Shown: in pieces, positions 32,401-43,488 of the stretch | How positions within the stretch are numbered: the first letter of the stretch is position 1 | Layout of the letters: the number at the start of each line of letters is the position of its first letter | The notes under the pieces: model-generated | Database searches by the model: none | Seen by the model: only the letters and a program-made list of their open reading frames with translations | Told to the model about the DNA's origin: nothing | Assembly: GCA_006386115.1 (NCBI GenBank) | Contig: VFIW01000065.1 | Coordinates: 124,001-188,000, forward strand | Reading direction: 5' to 3' | Source of the DNA: Globisporangium splendens | Taxonomy: Eukaryota > Oomycota > Peronosporomycetes > Pythiales > Pythiaceae | Length of the DNA: 64,000 bases | Made by a program: the position numbers and the translations under genes

Positions 32401-33628
32401 TTGCTGCCTCGATGATCATGGACGTCGTCTTCTTCGGGTCCTCGATGACCATCGACCCAAAGCCGACAAAGATTGGACCGCCATCATTGCCCAGGAAAGC
32501 TTCGAGTTCAGGAGTCGGTGTGTACTTGGATCCAGCTTCTTTTAGCGTGACCGTGCCGATGACATCGTATAGATGACTCCAATCCGCTGGCTTTGGCACC
32601 AATGCCGGACTCCACATGAATGCGTGAGGAATGCACAAATCCAGCAAAATGTCTTTGCCTCCGTCGCCCTTGCGAATCTTGCGAAGCCCCAAGACTTGTC
32701 TTCGAAAGTTGTTTACCATCCCAGCAGTGCCTTCCCACATCAACAAATCGACCACCTTGTAGGACATGTAGTTGCGCTTGCTTGGCTTGTTCTTGTACGG
32801 CAAATTGGACAGCGGATGCGGAAACGCCACCGTCGGCACCCAAGGCTGCGGGAACATGATGTGCAACGGTACACCGAGACGCTCCGCGACATGGATGTGG
32901 CCGTACGTGACTGGGTTCGAGATGATCGCTTGAGCTTGGAACGGTTTACCTGGAATACCAGGACCGCCACCTTCTGGGTCGGGCTCGGAAACTGCTGGCC
33001 ATGTCGAATGCAAAATCTCTTGAATAATTTGCATGTTTCGTGGAATGTCCTTCTGAATCGTCTCGAGCTTTGTAGGGATCAAATGGCCACCAGTCTTGAC
33101 CATGAACGCTGCGAGCTCTTTTGGATCTCCACCGAGAGGGTAGAACTCGACGCCATGCTCCATCACAAAGTCACGATATACCACATGGGTAGCGAGTCGG
33201 ACACGGTGACCGTCTTGCTGTAACCGCTTGGCGATCCCAATGAACGGCTGCACATCTCCACGTGTACCGACAATCATGATGCACACATTCATCTTGGGCA
33301 CGTCCTGAGCCGGCACCTGCGATGGTGAATGCACACTGTCCGCCTGACCCTGGCGCGCGAGCATCTCTCGTTGCATCATCTCCACATCGTACTGGTCGTC
33401 GCTCTCGTCGAGCTTCAGCTGGATGCGGCCATGTTTATCAAACGTTGCGGCTGCTTTCACGACTTCAACAAAAGAATCCACTCTTCTCAACCGGCTTTGG
33501 CGATTCTCGTTGACGGCCGTTGCGACGGCGACAGTGAGTCTGCCGCGTGCATCCGGGTTGGTGCTTCTGCCTGCTCGAGACGTGGCATCGCTGCTGCTGC
33601 TGTCTCGATCGCGACCTGCATGGCTCAT
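29453..33628 (-). CDS. sterol 3-beta-glucosyltransferase-like protein 2, two GT-B domains
   Basis: A single-exon gene. The ATG at 33628 (MSHAGRDRDSSSS) was chosen because the longer open frame upstream has no family resemblance; this gives 1391 residues. The layout equals paralog 1: first GT domain from about residue 112 (MNVCIMIVGTRGDVQPFIG), donor site VVHHGGAGTTAAGLMAGKP, a glycine-rich segment (GTKGAIKGLAKGIGSIFIRP), then a second GT domain from about 782 (MNICMMVTGSWNESVQQF). The second donor site is degenerate (AVHWGDLPVTSAVLAAGRP). Unlike paralogs 1 and 3 it lacks the N-terminal intron. An active first half and a structural or regulatory second half is inference from the missing motif. 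Confidence 0.85.
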   Translation of the reverse strand: MSHAGRDRDSSSSDATSRAGRSTNPDARGRLTVAVATAVNENRQSRLRRVDSFVEVVKAAATFDKHGRIQLKLDESDDQYDVEMMQREMLARQGQADSVHSPSQVPAQDVPKMNVCIMIVGTRGDVQPFIGIAKRLQQDGHRVRLATHVVYRDFVMEHGVEFYPLGGDPKELAAFMVKTGGHLIPTKLETIQKDIPRNMQIIQEILHSTWPAVSEPDPEGGGPGIPGKPFQAQAIISNPVTYGHIHVAERLGVPLHIMFPQPWVPTVAFPHPLSNLPYKNKPSKRNYMSYKVVDLLMWEGTAGMVNNFRRQVLGLRKIRKGDGGKDILLDLCIPHAFMWSPALVPKPADWSHLYDVIGTVTLKEAGSKYTPTPELEAFLGNDGGPIFVGFGSMVIEDPKKTTSMIIEAAKLANNARVLIQSSWSDMAAGLDVPDNIMFLGNCPHDWLMPRVSAVVHHGGAGTTAAGLMAGKPTFIVPFFGDQPFWGRAVVTAGVGVEPCPIAELTVEKLRVAFEGLQSPTLRANARVMREVMLREDGVEGAVQSFYRHLPLHVMRCDLGCKRLATKWNQKDKIRLCDQCEFVITSRAENSADDIVVYNAVDYTARGPDSILEGAASGVGAFVHELGGSLKDIVTQPVQGFAANGTKGAIKGLAKGIGSIFIRPVQGAALFADHVATGHYNETRASDERKKGTVLLENKRMLNAIGYRTAPEAHTAGMSQDELLYVKKDPKGREQIAVHITPSSKQKMEAKFGEILRQRSGSGSPDGDSRLSGVCSSQPDAIPRMNICMMVTGSWNESVQQFVAIGLRLKADGHRVRIATNSGYRDRVVRAGLEFYPLGGHATTIGKFLSYVYEKNQHAGKHHGLFGLRDRFRLRDAFDEAEDLRALVSSLWPACVGVDPLVPGRVFRADAIIAHPLMFGQTAVAERLGIPLHCMSYNPLSRTQAFPHLMSSSLTLSAPYQYSPTNSVSYDTMTKALWDGMRHILDDFRASLGLPGKSVATNLLAEWHIPHTYLWNPSLLPKPTDWGTEVSIAGYVQLDESLDDNGYLAAGLQRVHAFTISSPPASAYIYFGFARGDWDLRRVGDLLQEIEKAARRLNVRVIFQTCEENEERAPLYATDAVLEVSSYLPVQHLLKYVHAAVHWGDLPVTSAVLAAGRPACVVARNITQRLWGQALVNAGVGVRHLELDMLSADNLVVTFQSLLSRQLASNAMRFAHANPPSHVAVENAVASFYANLPLSAMACDLDAARIARVYDPVSHLKLSYEGHAVVRQLSQRDDNLEEFKYKPIKYSLHHPPHPSLRDRRDDLSGAEKHARRPPSYTFETTKAVTKRAAKKLHLTKFERELDGAVRIVETSPFWQSEEEQAVDTEMINAVYEQLLLSRMAAPTARRSY
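32089..32568 (-). repeat. near-identical block shared by three glucosyltransferase genes (copy 2)
   Basis: Same block as 20469-20945 and 37473-37957, with only scattered differences (for example Ala for Ser at the DMAAGLD/DMSAGLD site). Confidence 0.85.
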
Positions 33629-34565
33629 GGCAGCTTTTGCTTCGCTTGTCTGGCTAGAATGCGTCTTGTGTGTCGCGGTGACAGGAAATATGGAAATGAG
33701 GAACTGAAGCGCATTTCCATCCTCGTTCTCTTGTCTGGTGTGTTCGCTTCTTTTCGACAACTCGCCTATTCTTGGTGCGCGAGCATGTGTGATTGGTCCA
33801 AAATGTATCGATTGGACATAAACAGTGCAAAAACTGCTGATTACCCCAAACAACCAAACAAATGATTACTTTGGGGTATCCATTTCGCGGTGCACCAATA
33901 AAATCAAAACTCGTCGAGTCGGTGTCCTACGCGTGATACCTTTTTTGAGAATGGCAACAGATGTAGCAGTATCAAGAAGACACATGCGTTCTGTATGTAA
34001 TAACACCTTGATCAATACATACTTCCACCACAGTCAGTGGTGAACGCATGCTTGCTTCTTTCTCGGCTACAAGGACATCGGCAGAATGCACGAGACAAAT
34101 GTGTTCTGTCCGTTGGGTGACAGAACTGCGTCCACAATCAATTGAGAGCGCATGTTTACTTCTTTCGGCCGCCAAGAGACTTGTTGCTCAGAGAGTGTCA
34201 GCACCACGATCTGGGTTTATAAATAACCAATGCAGCATTGTGGCATCACAAACTCAAGGAACCTGAATGCTTACTGCTCAAAGTCATGATGCCATTTGCT
34301 GACGATAAAATGTCCACATTGAAGATGACACCAGGCAAGGCAAACAAAAAGAACACAAGCAAGACGCAACACGAAGAAATACACAAGTAGCATGCATTAT
34401 GCATTCGTACCATCTGCGCATCGTCACGAGCGCGACTTGATGCTCTTTTACTTCATCAACAACGTTTGGCGTCTACGCCGAACGCTTGCTTATACGCCGA
34501 ACAGTGCGGCTATCTTAACCTGAACAATCCGCAACGGGTGTCAAGAGTTAAATACATGAATCTTA
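33629..34565. other. intergenic region
   Basis: About 0.94 kb between two tandem minus-strand glucosyltransferase genes. An imperfect local repeat is seen around 34041-34080 and 34143-34175 (both contain GCATG followed by CTTCTTTC-like sequence and CCAAGAG/CTACAAGG). No gene is supported. Confidence 0.45.
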
Positions 34566-37500
34566 TCATATGGTGGCACGGTGGATCAGTCCCAGGTTAC
34601 GAACCGGGATGACGGCCTCTTTGAGCTGCTGTTTTTGAGCGAGTCTGCGTTCCTCAACCGCTCGATCGTATGCGGCATTGATTCGGGCGCGAGTTTCGCT
34701 TTCTTCCTGCACGTTTCGCCAGAATTTAGGCTTCTCCTCCACATCCGGTAACACGCTGAACGACCGCAGAAGCAGGCGAGATGGCGGGACTGGAGTTGGC
34801 GGCGATGCTGCGGAACCTTGAAGCGCTGAAAACGCGGACACGATGCCATCGCAGGCACGCTTTGGCTTTTCGTTGGTGTGTCTTTCGCCGCGAATGCCGC
34901 GAAGTGAGAACTTCGGAGGATTCTTCCCGTCGTAATAAAGAGGCTTGTACGACATATTTTCGCTCCCATCGTGACCCTGGATCGGACGAATCGCCAAATA
35001 CGCTTCGAAAGACAGCTTCAACTCGTGGCACGGGTCATACACACGTGCCAGTTTTTGTTCATCCAGATCGCAGACCATAGCTGATAGTGGAAGGTTGGAG
35101 TAGAATGCCTCGACTGCATTTTCCAGAGACTCTTTTGGCGAGAACGACGCGGCAATCTCTTGCACTCGCTCACGGATGGCCGGTTGAAGAAGCTCTCGAA
35201 ATGCATTTGCCAGTGTAGACGTTGTGCAGACCTTGATATCAATTGGCGCAATACCTACACCAGCATTCACCAAGACGCTCGCACCGTAATATTGCGTCGA
35301 CAAATGAGGGGACACACACGTCGGCTTCCCAGCTGCGAGTCCTTCTGCTGTCATTCCTGGTTCCCCGCAGTGAACAACTGCCACGACTTTCTTCAAAATG
35401 ACGGGAAAAGGAAAGTCACTGTCCACTTCGTAGATATAATCCGATTGATACGACGCACTTTCTTGCTGTGTCGGATCCTCGATAGGATCTTTCTGCTTCT
35501 GGAAAAGCACCTTCACCATTGCCTGTTCAGCTGCATCGTCAATCTTGGACATCAGAGAACGCAGCTCATCCTGGGTCATCCCTCCACTCGATACACCGAC
35601 ATACACGATTGGATTGCAAGTCTCGAGAACAAACTCATTCAGCGTTCGACTGAGCCTGTGCGACCGCACCTCGTTCTGCACAAATTCGTCGTCGAGAGAA
35701 AACCACCCGGCAATGCTGATTTCAGATCCCCAGTCGAATAGTTTGCTGAGAATCTTGGGATTCCAAACATATGTGTGCGGAATTTCCCAGTCCACCAGAG
35801 GACTTACACGGTCGCTGCGTCCAGGTAATCCGATGTGCGCGCGAAACTCATTCAGAATACCTTCGATTCCATCTGCCAGAATGGTATCCACAACTCCGTA
35901 AGAGAGCCAATTCGTCTCTTTCGGTTCCCAGGATATCGTCGACGCGCGGTTACTGAAATACGAACTCAGAATGTGCGGGAACGTGTAGGTTGGCGTAAAC
36001 GGAACCAAGCTGAGGCAGTGGAGCGGAATTCCAAGCCGTTGCGCAACGTGCACGTGGCCAAACAACATCGGGTGGCAGATCAGAGCATCAGCGCGGAATT
36101 GCTCTCCAGGGATATTCTCTCCGCTGCCGTGAGGATCAGGACCGACTGCCGCTCCCCACAACGAAAACGTCGTTTCTTTTAGCTCGGACATAATCGGACG
36201 CGCAGCTTTCTGACGCTTCAGGAAATTGATGTCCTTCGAGTCGTGCAGATATTTAACGAAATCGTGAAGACTCTTTACTCCACCACCCAACGGATAAAAC
36301 TCGAGGCCGCGCTTGGTGATCTCTTGGCGATAACTTTCGTCGGCTGCAACCCGAACTCGATGGCCGTCTTTCGCAAGACGCAATCCAACGGCAACAAACT
36401 GCTTCAGATTTTGCTCCCACGTTCCAATAGAAGCTAGGCAAATATTCATTTGAGGAATCTTGGCAGCTTTCAACTTTTGGAGCTTCTGCTGTTCTCTTGC
36501 TTTTTGAAGTTCAGAAAACGTCTGCCACTTCTCAACCGTAGAAGGGCTCAATGCATCAACCTCTTCGTCTGGCACACTGAAGTCCACGTCGACACAACCA
36601 TTCGAATCGCATCGGACCGAGCGAATTTCAATCGATGTCGTGTGTATAGCACCCTCGACTGGATCGGCATCACCATGCTCAGGCTGAAGCAGTTCTTCTT
36701 TGCTATCAAAGCACGACACGACGTCCCCCTCTTCACTGTTCACTTTCATAAGCTCCTTGAATCTGGCTCGATACTTTTCCTTGTCTCCCTTAGACAAGCT
36801 GAGCATGATTCGGCGCCGATTTTCCGCCTTTATCATTGAAAATTGGTTCTCGACCTCGTCTGGATCCATGTTTGCCGAGTAGGAGCCAATCAATGCATTT
36901 TCCAAACCAATTGCAGACATGATCTGGTTTTCGAAAATACTTCCCCTCTTGCGAGATCCTTCTTCCCGGAAAAAGTTTGCGTGGCCAGTAGCGATGTGGT
37001 CGGCAAACAGCGCTACTCCATGAATCGGACGGATCAACAAGCCACTAATACCTTTCATGACACCAATCACAGCACCCTTCGTGCCTTCTTCTCGATATCC
37101 GCGAGCAGGTTTCACGACAATATCCTTCACTGCGCCTCCTACCTCATGGAAGAATGCGGCTGCACCGGATGACGCTCCTTCCAAGCCCGAGTTTGGACCT
37201 CGGGCGCTGTAGTCAACGCATCGGTAGTCAACAAATTTCTTCGCGTGGTTTTCAGGTCTTGTACCAACAATATAGGTACAAACGTCACACATCTTGATAT
37301 GATCTGAGACGCTCCATTTTGTCGCTATCCGCTCCTTGTCGAGGTCGCACACCATCAGTGGAATCGGCAGGTGCCGGTAAAAAGACTGCACAGCTCCTTC
37401 AACACCATCTTCTTTTTTCATGGCAATGCTCAGCGATTTGGCCTTCTCGTGCATGGACGAGCTTAGAAGGAGCTCGAACGCTACACGCAACTTCTCCACT

Positions 37501-39575
37501 GTCAGCTCTGCGATTGGACACGGCTCGACACCCACACCAGCAGTCACAACTGCTCGACCCCAGAAAGGCTGGTCGCCGAAGAAAGGCACGATGAAGGTCG
37601 GCTTCCCCGCCATCAAACCAGCCGCCGTCGTACCAGCACCACCATGATGCACCACAGCAGACACGCGCGGCATCAACCAGTCGTGCGGACAGTTGCCCAG
37701 GAACATGATGTTGTCTGGCACATCGAGACCGGCGGACATATCACTCCAACTCGACTGGATCAGCACGCGCGCATTGTTCGCCAGCTTTGCTGCCTCGATG
37801 ATCATGGACGTCGTCTTCTTCGGGTCCTCGATGACCATCGACCCAAAGCCGACAAAGATTGGACCACCATCATTGCCCAGGAAAGCTTCGAGTTCAGGAG
37901 TCGGTGTGTACTTGGATCCAGCTTCTTTTAGCGTGACCGTGCCGATGACATCGTACAGATGACTCCAATCCGCTGGCTTTGGCACCAATGCCGGACTCCA
38001 CATGAATGCGTGAGGGATATTCAAATCTAGTAACATATCTCGGCCGCCATCACCTTTGCGAATCTTGCGAAGACCCAGAACATCCGTGCGTAATTCGTTC
38101 ACCATGGTTTCTGTCCCTTGCCACATCAGCAAATCCACCAATTTGTAGGACATGTAGTTCGTTTTGGACGGTTTGTTGTTGTACGGCAAATTGGAAAGCG
38201 GATGCGGAAACGCCACCGTCGGTACCCAAGGCTGCGGGAACATGATGTGCAACGGTACACCGAGACGCTCCGCGACATGGATGTGGCCGTACGTGACTGG
38301 GTTCGAGATAATCGCTTGAGCTTGGAACGGTTTACCTGGAATACCAGGACCGCCACCTTCCGGGTCGGGCTCGGAAACTGCTGGCCACGTCGAATGCAGA
38401 ATTTCTTCGATCATTTGCATGTTGCGAGGGATATCTCTCTGAATTGCTTCAAGCTTGAGGGGGATGATATGTCCACCAGTCTTGACCATATACGCCGCGA
38501 GTTCTTTCGGATCTCCACCCAAAGGGTAGAACTCGACGCCATGACTGGTGACAAAATTACGGTAAACAGCATGGGTAGCAAGCCGCACTCGATGGCCGTC
38601 CTTCTGCAATCGTCTTGCAATTCCAACGAATGGTTGTACGTCACCTTGCGTGCCCACGATCATAATACATATGCTCATCACTGGAGGAACGACGCACTCT
38701 TTTGCTTTTTCAGGGCTTGCGTCTTCAATCAATACCTCCACTTCTTTCAATTGCTCTAGTGGCGGATTCTGCTGCCGATGTAGCTCTTCGTCACGCGCGA
38801 GTTTCAATAAATCATGCGAAGAAGGCGGTGCTCGTAGCGCTGCAAGATCAAGCTTGTCTTCATCTGCGATATCCACGACGATCCTTCCATCATTGTCGTG
38901 AATTGCGATCCCTGCGGTTTCCACATTCCCAACCATCTTTCGATACGATGCCTTGCGCTGGCGCTTCAGAAACTCTCGGTGTTCTTTCTGCTGCTGCTGT
39001 GGTGTTTTCACTTCTGACACTTGCTGTGGTGTGCTCTGTTCTGGCGCTTGCTCCTCTGGCAACTGCCGAGGCGTTCTCTCTGCCGGCAATTGCTGTAATG
39101 GACGCACCGGATTATGCGCTCGATTCGTCTCATCGGATGGCCGTGACTCTGGCTGAGTGGAGGAAGAAGCCCGGGATGAAACTGAGGTGTTTGACGACAC
39201 AGAAGAGCGAGGCGACCCGAGCAGAGATGATGACGACGGAGAAGAATCTTCCGAGTGATTACGGCGGCGATGGTGCTTGAAATGACGGCGCACTGCAGCC
39301 TTGAAGCGGCTGTTCCATTCCTATTATACCACACACACACAAGCAAACAACCATCAAAAGCACACAAGCACCCGCACGTCGTGAGTAAGAGCCCAATTTG
39401 GATGCATGCATGCAGATTCGCATCCACTCTCCGAATCCCGTCCTGGAGGTTCTCGCACAAGAGCAACAGCGAGATCCATTGGCACAGAGAAAGGCACAAG
39501 AACTCGGAGGGTACAGTACACTGAATCCTAGATACATACGCGGAATTTGTGTGAGCGCGGGGGGTCCGACGGCAT
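34566..39575 (-). CDS. sterol 3-beta-glucosyltransferase-like protein 3, two GT-B domains
   Basis: A short first exon 39575-39540 (MPSDPPRSHKFR, donor GTATGT) joins in phase to 39320-34566, giving about 1596 residues. The N-terminus has a long Ser/Pro/Gln-rich region absent from the other two. The first GT domain begins near residue 226 (MSICIMIVGTQGDVQPFVG) and has the full VVHHGGAGTTAAGLMAGKP donor site. The glycine-rich sterol-GT segment follows (GTKGAVIGVMKGISGLLIRP). The second GT domain begins near 969 (MNICLASIGTWEQNLKQF); its donor site reads VVHCGEPGMTAEGLAAGKP, closer to the active signature than in the paralogs but still altered. The most diverged of the three, yet it shares the conversion block. 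Function as for paralog 1. Confidence 0.85.
37473..37957 (-). repeat. near-identical block shared by three glucosyltransferase genes (copy 3)
   Basis: Same block as 20469-20945 and 32089-32568. A second near-identical stretch is shared only by paralogs 2 and 3 (about 32800-33010 and 38190-38400). Confidence 0.85.
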
Positions 39576-40428
39576 CGTCGCTGCAGCGCGTTTAACAGAC
39601 TGCAGCGCGAATCTGGGAGGCGAGACGCTCTCTCTCCTCAGGATGATGGAATGTGGAGTGGATGGGTACGTTGGCTTCCGCTCCACGTCGCGTGGTGTTG
39701 GATCGTGACGACGTGAAATAATCCAAGTGGATGATGAGTATGAGGGGTGCGAAATGGATTTGTCGCAGAGCACGTATGAAATCTACAATTTTGTGTCAAA
39801 AGCCGAAAAGTGTCAACTATTTTCTTCTTTGCATTTCTGAGATTTCTGGTTTACTCCTACCTTGTTTTGGGAACGTAAACGCAGACGCCAAACATCAACA
39901 ACGGCAGGAAAAGACGAGGGCGCTGTTCGTGATGATGCCGAAACAAGGTGGCAGTGAGCAAACACCTCAAGTGAACCGGTGCGCTTGCATGCGTGATTGC
40001 GCACATGCAGTGCGCTAATGAAGCAATGCGCTACTGGCGCTTCATATCTGTGGTTCGTTGCGTTGAACCCTTGGTGCAGGGAGGAAGCATGGGACGAGAA
40101 ATGAACGCGATGGGTTGTACTTAAATTTATACACTTTTTACATCGACATGAGGGCAAACTTGATTCAGTGTCCCCACTAAAAAAAAAAAGACGAAGCTAG
40201 GTGGAGAAAAATACATACCTGCACAACGAATGGGCTTGATTGCGATCTAGTGATCTAGGCGAGTAGAGCACACGACGACTGCAGAGAAAGAACGGAGAGA
40301 AGGAAGCCAGGAGGAGACGAGCATTTTGCGCTTTCACACATCTCAAATATTTACTTTCGTCGCCACGGCGTTTGCGTAGTTCTTGGAATTTCGTACGCAA
40401 GTCTCTCATCTTCCGGCGCCTTGACTCT
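39576..40428. other. intergenic region
   Basis: About 0.85 kb between the start of glucosyltransferase 3 and the stop of the PH gene, both on minus. A run of 11 A's lies at about 40178-40188. No gene supported. Confidence 0.45.
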
Positions 40429-41223
40429 CTAAATCCACACACCGTCATCCGACTCCGCTTCGGACGACGCAGTCAGCGACTTCGACGAGTTCGGTCGGCT
40501 GGCTGGGTTCTGCGCAGCAGCCTTCATAGACGACTCCTTCTTCATCCGCGCGGTTCCATATGACACAGCAAATTCCAACGTCAAGAACCACGACATCTTC
40601 TCTTCGGCCGAATCAAACGCGAGCTTGATTTTTCGCGCACGGTTCAGCGCAGCCATCAACCCATAGCGCTTGCCGTCCCATTCGTCTACAGATCGCACCA
40701 AACCGGACAACGCAAGCTCTGCATCTTCTTCCTCGGACTCGTAGCAGCTAAAACTATCATTCTTGATCACCACATAGTACCGCGTCCACACTTCGTCGTC
40801 CGTGAGGCAGTGAGCCCAGCCTTCCTTGTACGTCTTGCTGTTGTTCGAGCGACTTTGCTTCTTGACAGCCGCAGACAACACAGCCATCCATGCCGTGTAC
40901 GCGACGTGTGTATCGGCGATCAAGCGCACTTCTTTTCCACCGACAAGGTGCAACGCGAGACCATTGTTTTCCGTCGTCAAAGCCGTGATGTCCACAAACT
41001 CGAGCACACCACGTGCCGGACGCGACGTGTCTTCACTGTCGTAGTACGTCAGCGTCTTGCCACTGAGCGTAAAATATCGACGCCCCCACGACCGCAGCGT
41101 TTCTTTTTGTTTCCGCATCCATCCTTGCATTTGAACGTCGCTGTCGTCATGAGACGAATCGGTCGAGTTCGACGACGAGTTCCCGCGCATGTACTTATTG
41201 CGGAAGCTTCCCGTTGGCGCCAT
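40429..41223 (-). CDS. protein with two pleckstrin-homology domains
   Basis: A single exon of 264 residues. The first PH domain (about 32-125) opens with MQGWMRKQKETLRSWGRRYF and closes with the invariant tryptophan helix (AYTAWMAVLSAAVKK). The second (about 131-225) begins KEGWAHCLTDDEVWTRYYVV and ends MSWFLTLEFAVSYG. The tail is Ser/Ala-rich and acidic, ending DDGVWI. PH domains bind phosphoinositides or proteins at membranes; in oomycetes many small PH proteins lack any catalytic domain, so an adaptor role is likely but unproven. The basic K-x-n-R in the first beta1-beta2 loop (KETLRSWGRR) is compatible with phosphoinositide binding. Confidence 0.85.
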   Translation of the reverse strand: MAPTGSFRNKYMRGNSSSNSTDSSHDDSDVQMQGWMRKQKETLRSWGRRYFTLSGKTLTYYDSEDTSRPARGVLEFVDITALTTENNGLALHLVGGKEVRLIADTHVAYTAWMAVLSAAVKKQSRSNNSKTYKEGWAHCLTDDEVWTRYYVVIKNDSFSCYESEEEDAELALSGLVRSVDEWDGKRYGLMAALNRARKIKLAFDSAEEKMSWFLTLEFAVSYGTARMKKESSMKAAAQNPASRPNSSKSLTASSEAESDDGVWI

Positions 41224-42005
41224 TCTGTTTCCTTGCTTGAGCGATTTGATGTTGATTTACGTATGCTCTCTTGCTTGCGTGCTAGACACCAAACAAGTGC
41301 ATCAACCCATTTGCCACACACAGACACATAAAAACAATTAACGTCAGCGTTTCTTTTCATACCACAGTTCTCTCTCTCTCTCTCTCTCTCTCTCATGTCT
41401 AAACCTATTTTCGTTCTCTTTTTCTCAGAGACGGTAAAGAGAACAATATCCATACTCAACCACATAGAATCACACACAGAGCGCATACAAATTGGGTGCA
41501 TACACGCGCACCCATTCCACACATATCTATGCCACCGCAACGTACTTTGTCGAAGCCGGCAATCTGTTGTTATGAGGCGGCGGCGCTGTCGAGGGAGTTG
41601 GGATAAAAGAGGAAAGGAGGCGTTGAAGACCACCGATCGCTCTGCTCTCTGCTACGTGAACTAACGCTGAGCGGTTCCTGCCTGCCGGATGGACGGACGG
41701 ACGATCGAGCGCGCGGAGAAGGAAGACGCAGTGGAACTGCTTCTCTCTCGTCTCGCAACGTTTCTATTCTGTTGCTTTCCACAGGTGCGCGCAACAGCCA
41801 GCTCCTATACTGAAGCTGGTATATTTCGGCTGCCAGAGCGTGCACCAACACACACACACATCGCACAAAAAACCTAACAGCAACTCGAGCCGAAAGGAGG
41901 AAAAACCTTGTTTTGAAGCACAGAACCAAAAGCAGCAACAACAGCAACAACAAAAAAAGAACGCAATCACATAAAACCTCGTCCTGAGGTTTTACTATAA
42001 AACCT
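41224..42005. other. intergenic region with CT microsatellite
   Basis: No convincing exon. A CT run of about 26 nt lies at 41369-41394, with further pyrimidine- and purine-rich low-complexity stretches near 41930-41960. The long minus ORFs here (41049-42148) are low-complexity and not protein-like. Confidence 0.5.
41369..41394. repeat. CT microsatellite
   Basis: Pure TC dinucleotide run of about 13 units in the 5' flank of the PH-domain gene. Confidence 0.9.
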
Positions 42006-43332
42006 GTGCACCCTCTCTCTCGCTCACTCTCACAATCGCTGACTCTCGGGTCCAAAAAAGTTGGGGGGTACAGTGTTTGTGAAGGCTTCTGCACAGCGTG
42101 CGGACAAGAGGTCGACCTCGCAGGGTGGGGTCCACGAGAAGGTCCCACGTACCGTAATGTTTTTGTTCCGCCACCTCACGCACGCCAGTTGCCTGGAAGG
42201 AAACGCGGCCGATACAAAATGCCGCCGCTCCCAATCATCTCGAGCTGATGCGACACATTATGGACGGACATAGAGAGAGGCGCCTCACGACTCGGCAACG
42301 CGCGCCGCTACATTCACTTTTTTGCCGGCACGACGACGCGAAGGGCGGACATTACTGCCATCTTGCAGCGTCTGTTTGGCGGGTCATGAAGGCGTGTCAA
42401 CGGCTGAGTGACCAGCAGAACGATTGCGACATCGCTCTCGCCACCCACGATCCCGTTGGCATCATCACAACGCTCGCGTAAGGTATTGTTTACTAGGAAG
42501 AGTAGAAACTTTTATGTTGTGGATGCTGTGTGTATGTATGCATATCCGCATTCCTCAGCCACCCGATGCTTGATTGTCGAAAGCTGCATTCTGCACCAGA
42601 GATGCCGTCAATCGTCAAGAAAGAATTTTGGTATGTTGTGAATGCGACGTGTCGAAGCCCTTCCATCCATCGGTGCATCCACCGTTGCCCGCTCCCGCAC
42701 ACTGCACCAAAGAAATCGATTTGAAAAGAGCGGAAACGTTCTGCTGCGGGTGTGGTATGTCGAGCTCTTCGACACCCTGCCACCCACGATCAGTTGCTAC
42801 ACTGACGTCAACGCATTGGAACCAGCTATCGACTTGAGAGATCAGTCTTCTAGAAACTTTTCGGGACTTGTCCTGATCGCTGGCACGGAAGATGCCGCTT
42901 TGAGAAAAGCAATTGTCTTTCCAATGTCTCGTGCCGAGCGCTCCCATCGAGATATGAGCATGGCACGTTGAAGCCGCTTGTGTTCATGGAGCCTGACTTT
43001 TCGATGTGGGTGCCGCTGGTCGAAGCACAAGACGCCAAAGCCAAGAAAGAAGAACAAAAGATCTCATTTGGCGCCGTGCGACAGGAAACGCAGAGCGCGA
43101 ATTCAGTGGATGGCGCGTTTGCGTGACGGGGCCAACGGGAGCATCCTCCGCCGCGTCCATATCTACAGAATCGTCCATTTCCTTACCTCACTCCTGCACT
43201 TGCGGCAGTTTGAAATTTGGCAGCCGTGACATGTCCATTCTCAAACCGTCACGACTAAGCTCACTGGTATTTAATTATGAAGGTACTTTCCAAAACAACA
43301 CTCCTCATCAAGACTTCGTGTTGGACAGGTGA
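42006..43332 (+). pseudogene. possible decayed multi-frame gene of unknown family
   Basis: Several protein-like fragments run in order on the plus strand but in changing frames: ACGQEVDLAGWGPREGPTYR (about 42096-42155), then VELFDTLPPTISCYTD and SGLVLIAGTEDAALRKAIVF (about 42750-42922). Next is LKPLVFMEPDFSMWVPLVEA (about 42971-43030), stopped by TGA near 43126. Finally SCTCGSLKFGSRDMSILKPS runs up to TGA at 43332. Some changes could be introns, but the switch near 43120 has no splice signals and looks like a frameshift. I recognise no family. It may be a dead gene or partly chance open frames. Confidence 0.35.
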
Positions 43333-43488
43333 TCAAATATAGAAGGTTAGATCGACATCAGAGGCATGTTGACACCCATTGAAGAGGGATGCACATTGAC
43401 ATGAACTCCCGCTAGCGCTTGGTGGCAGCGTCTTGTCAGAATTGCATTGGCGCGATCGAACCACCACCAATTTCAACAGCAGCACAGC

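Noticed and set aside
41049..42148. Minus ORFs of about 190 codons
   Set aside because: Low-complexity translation of CT/GA and A-rich runs with no start context or family resemblance.
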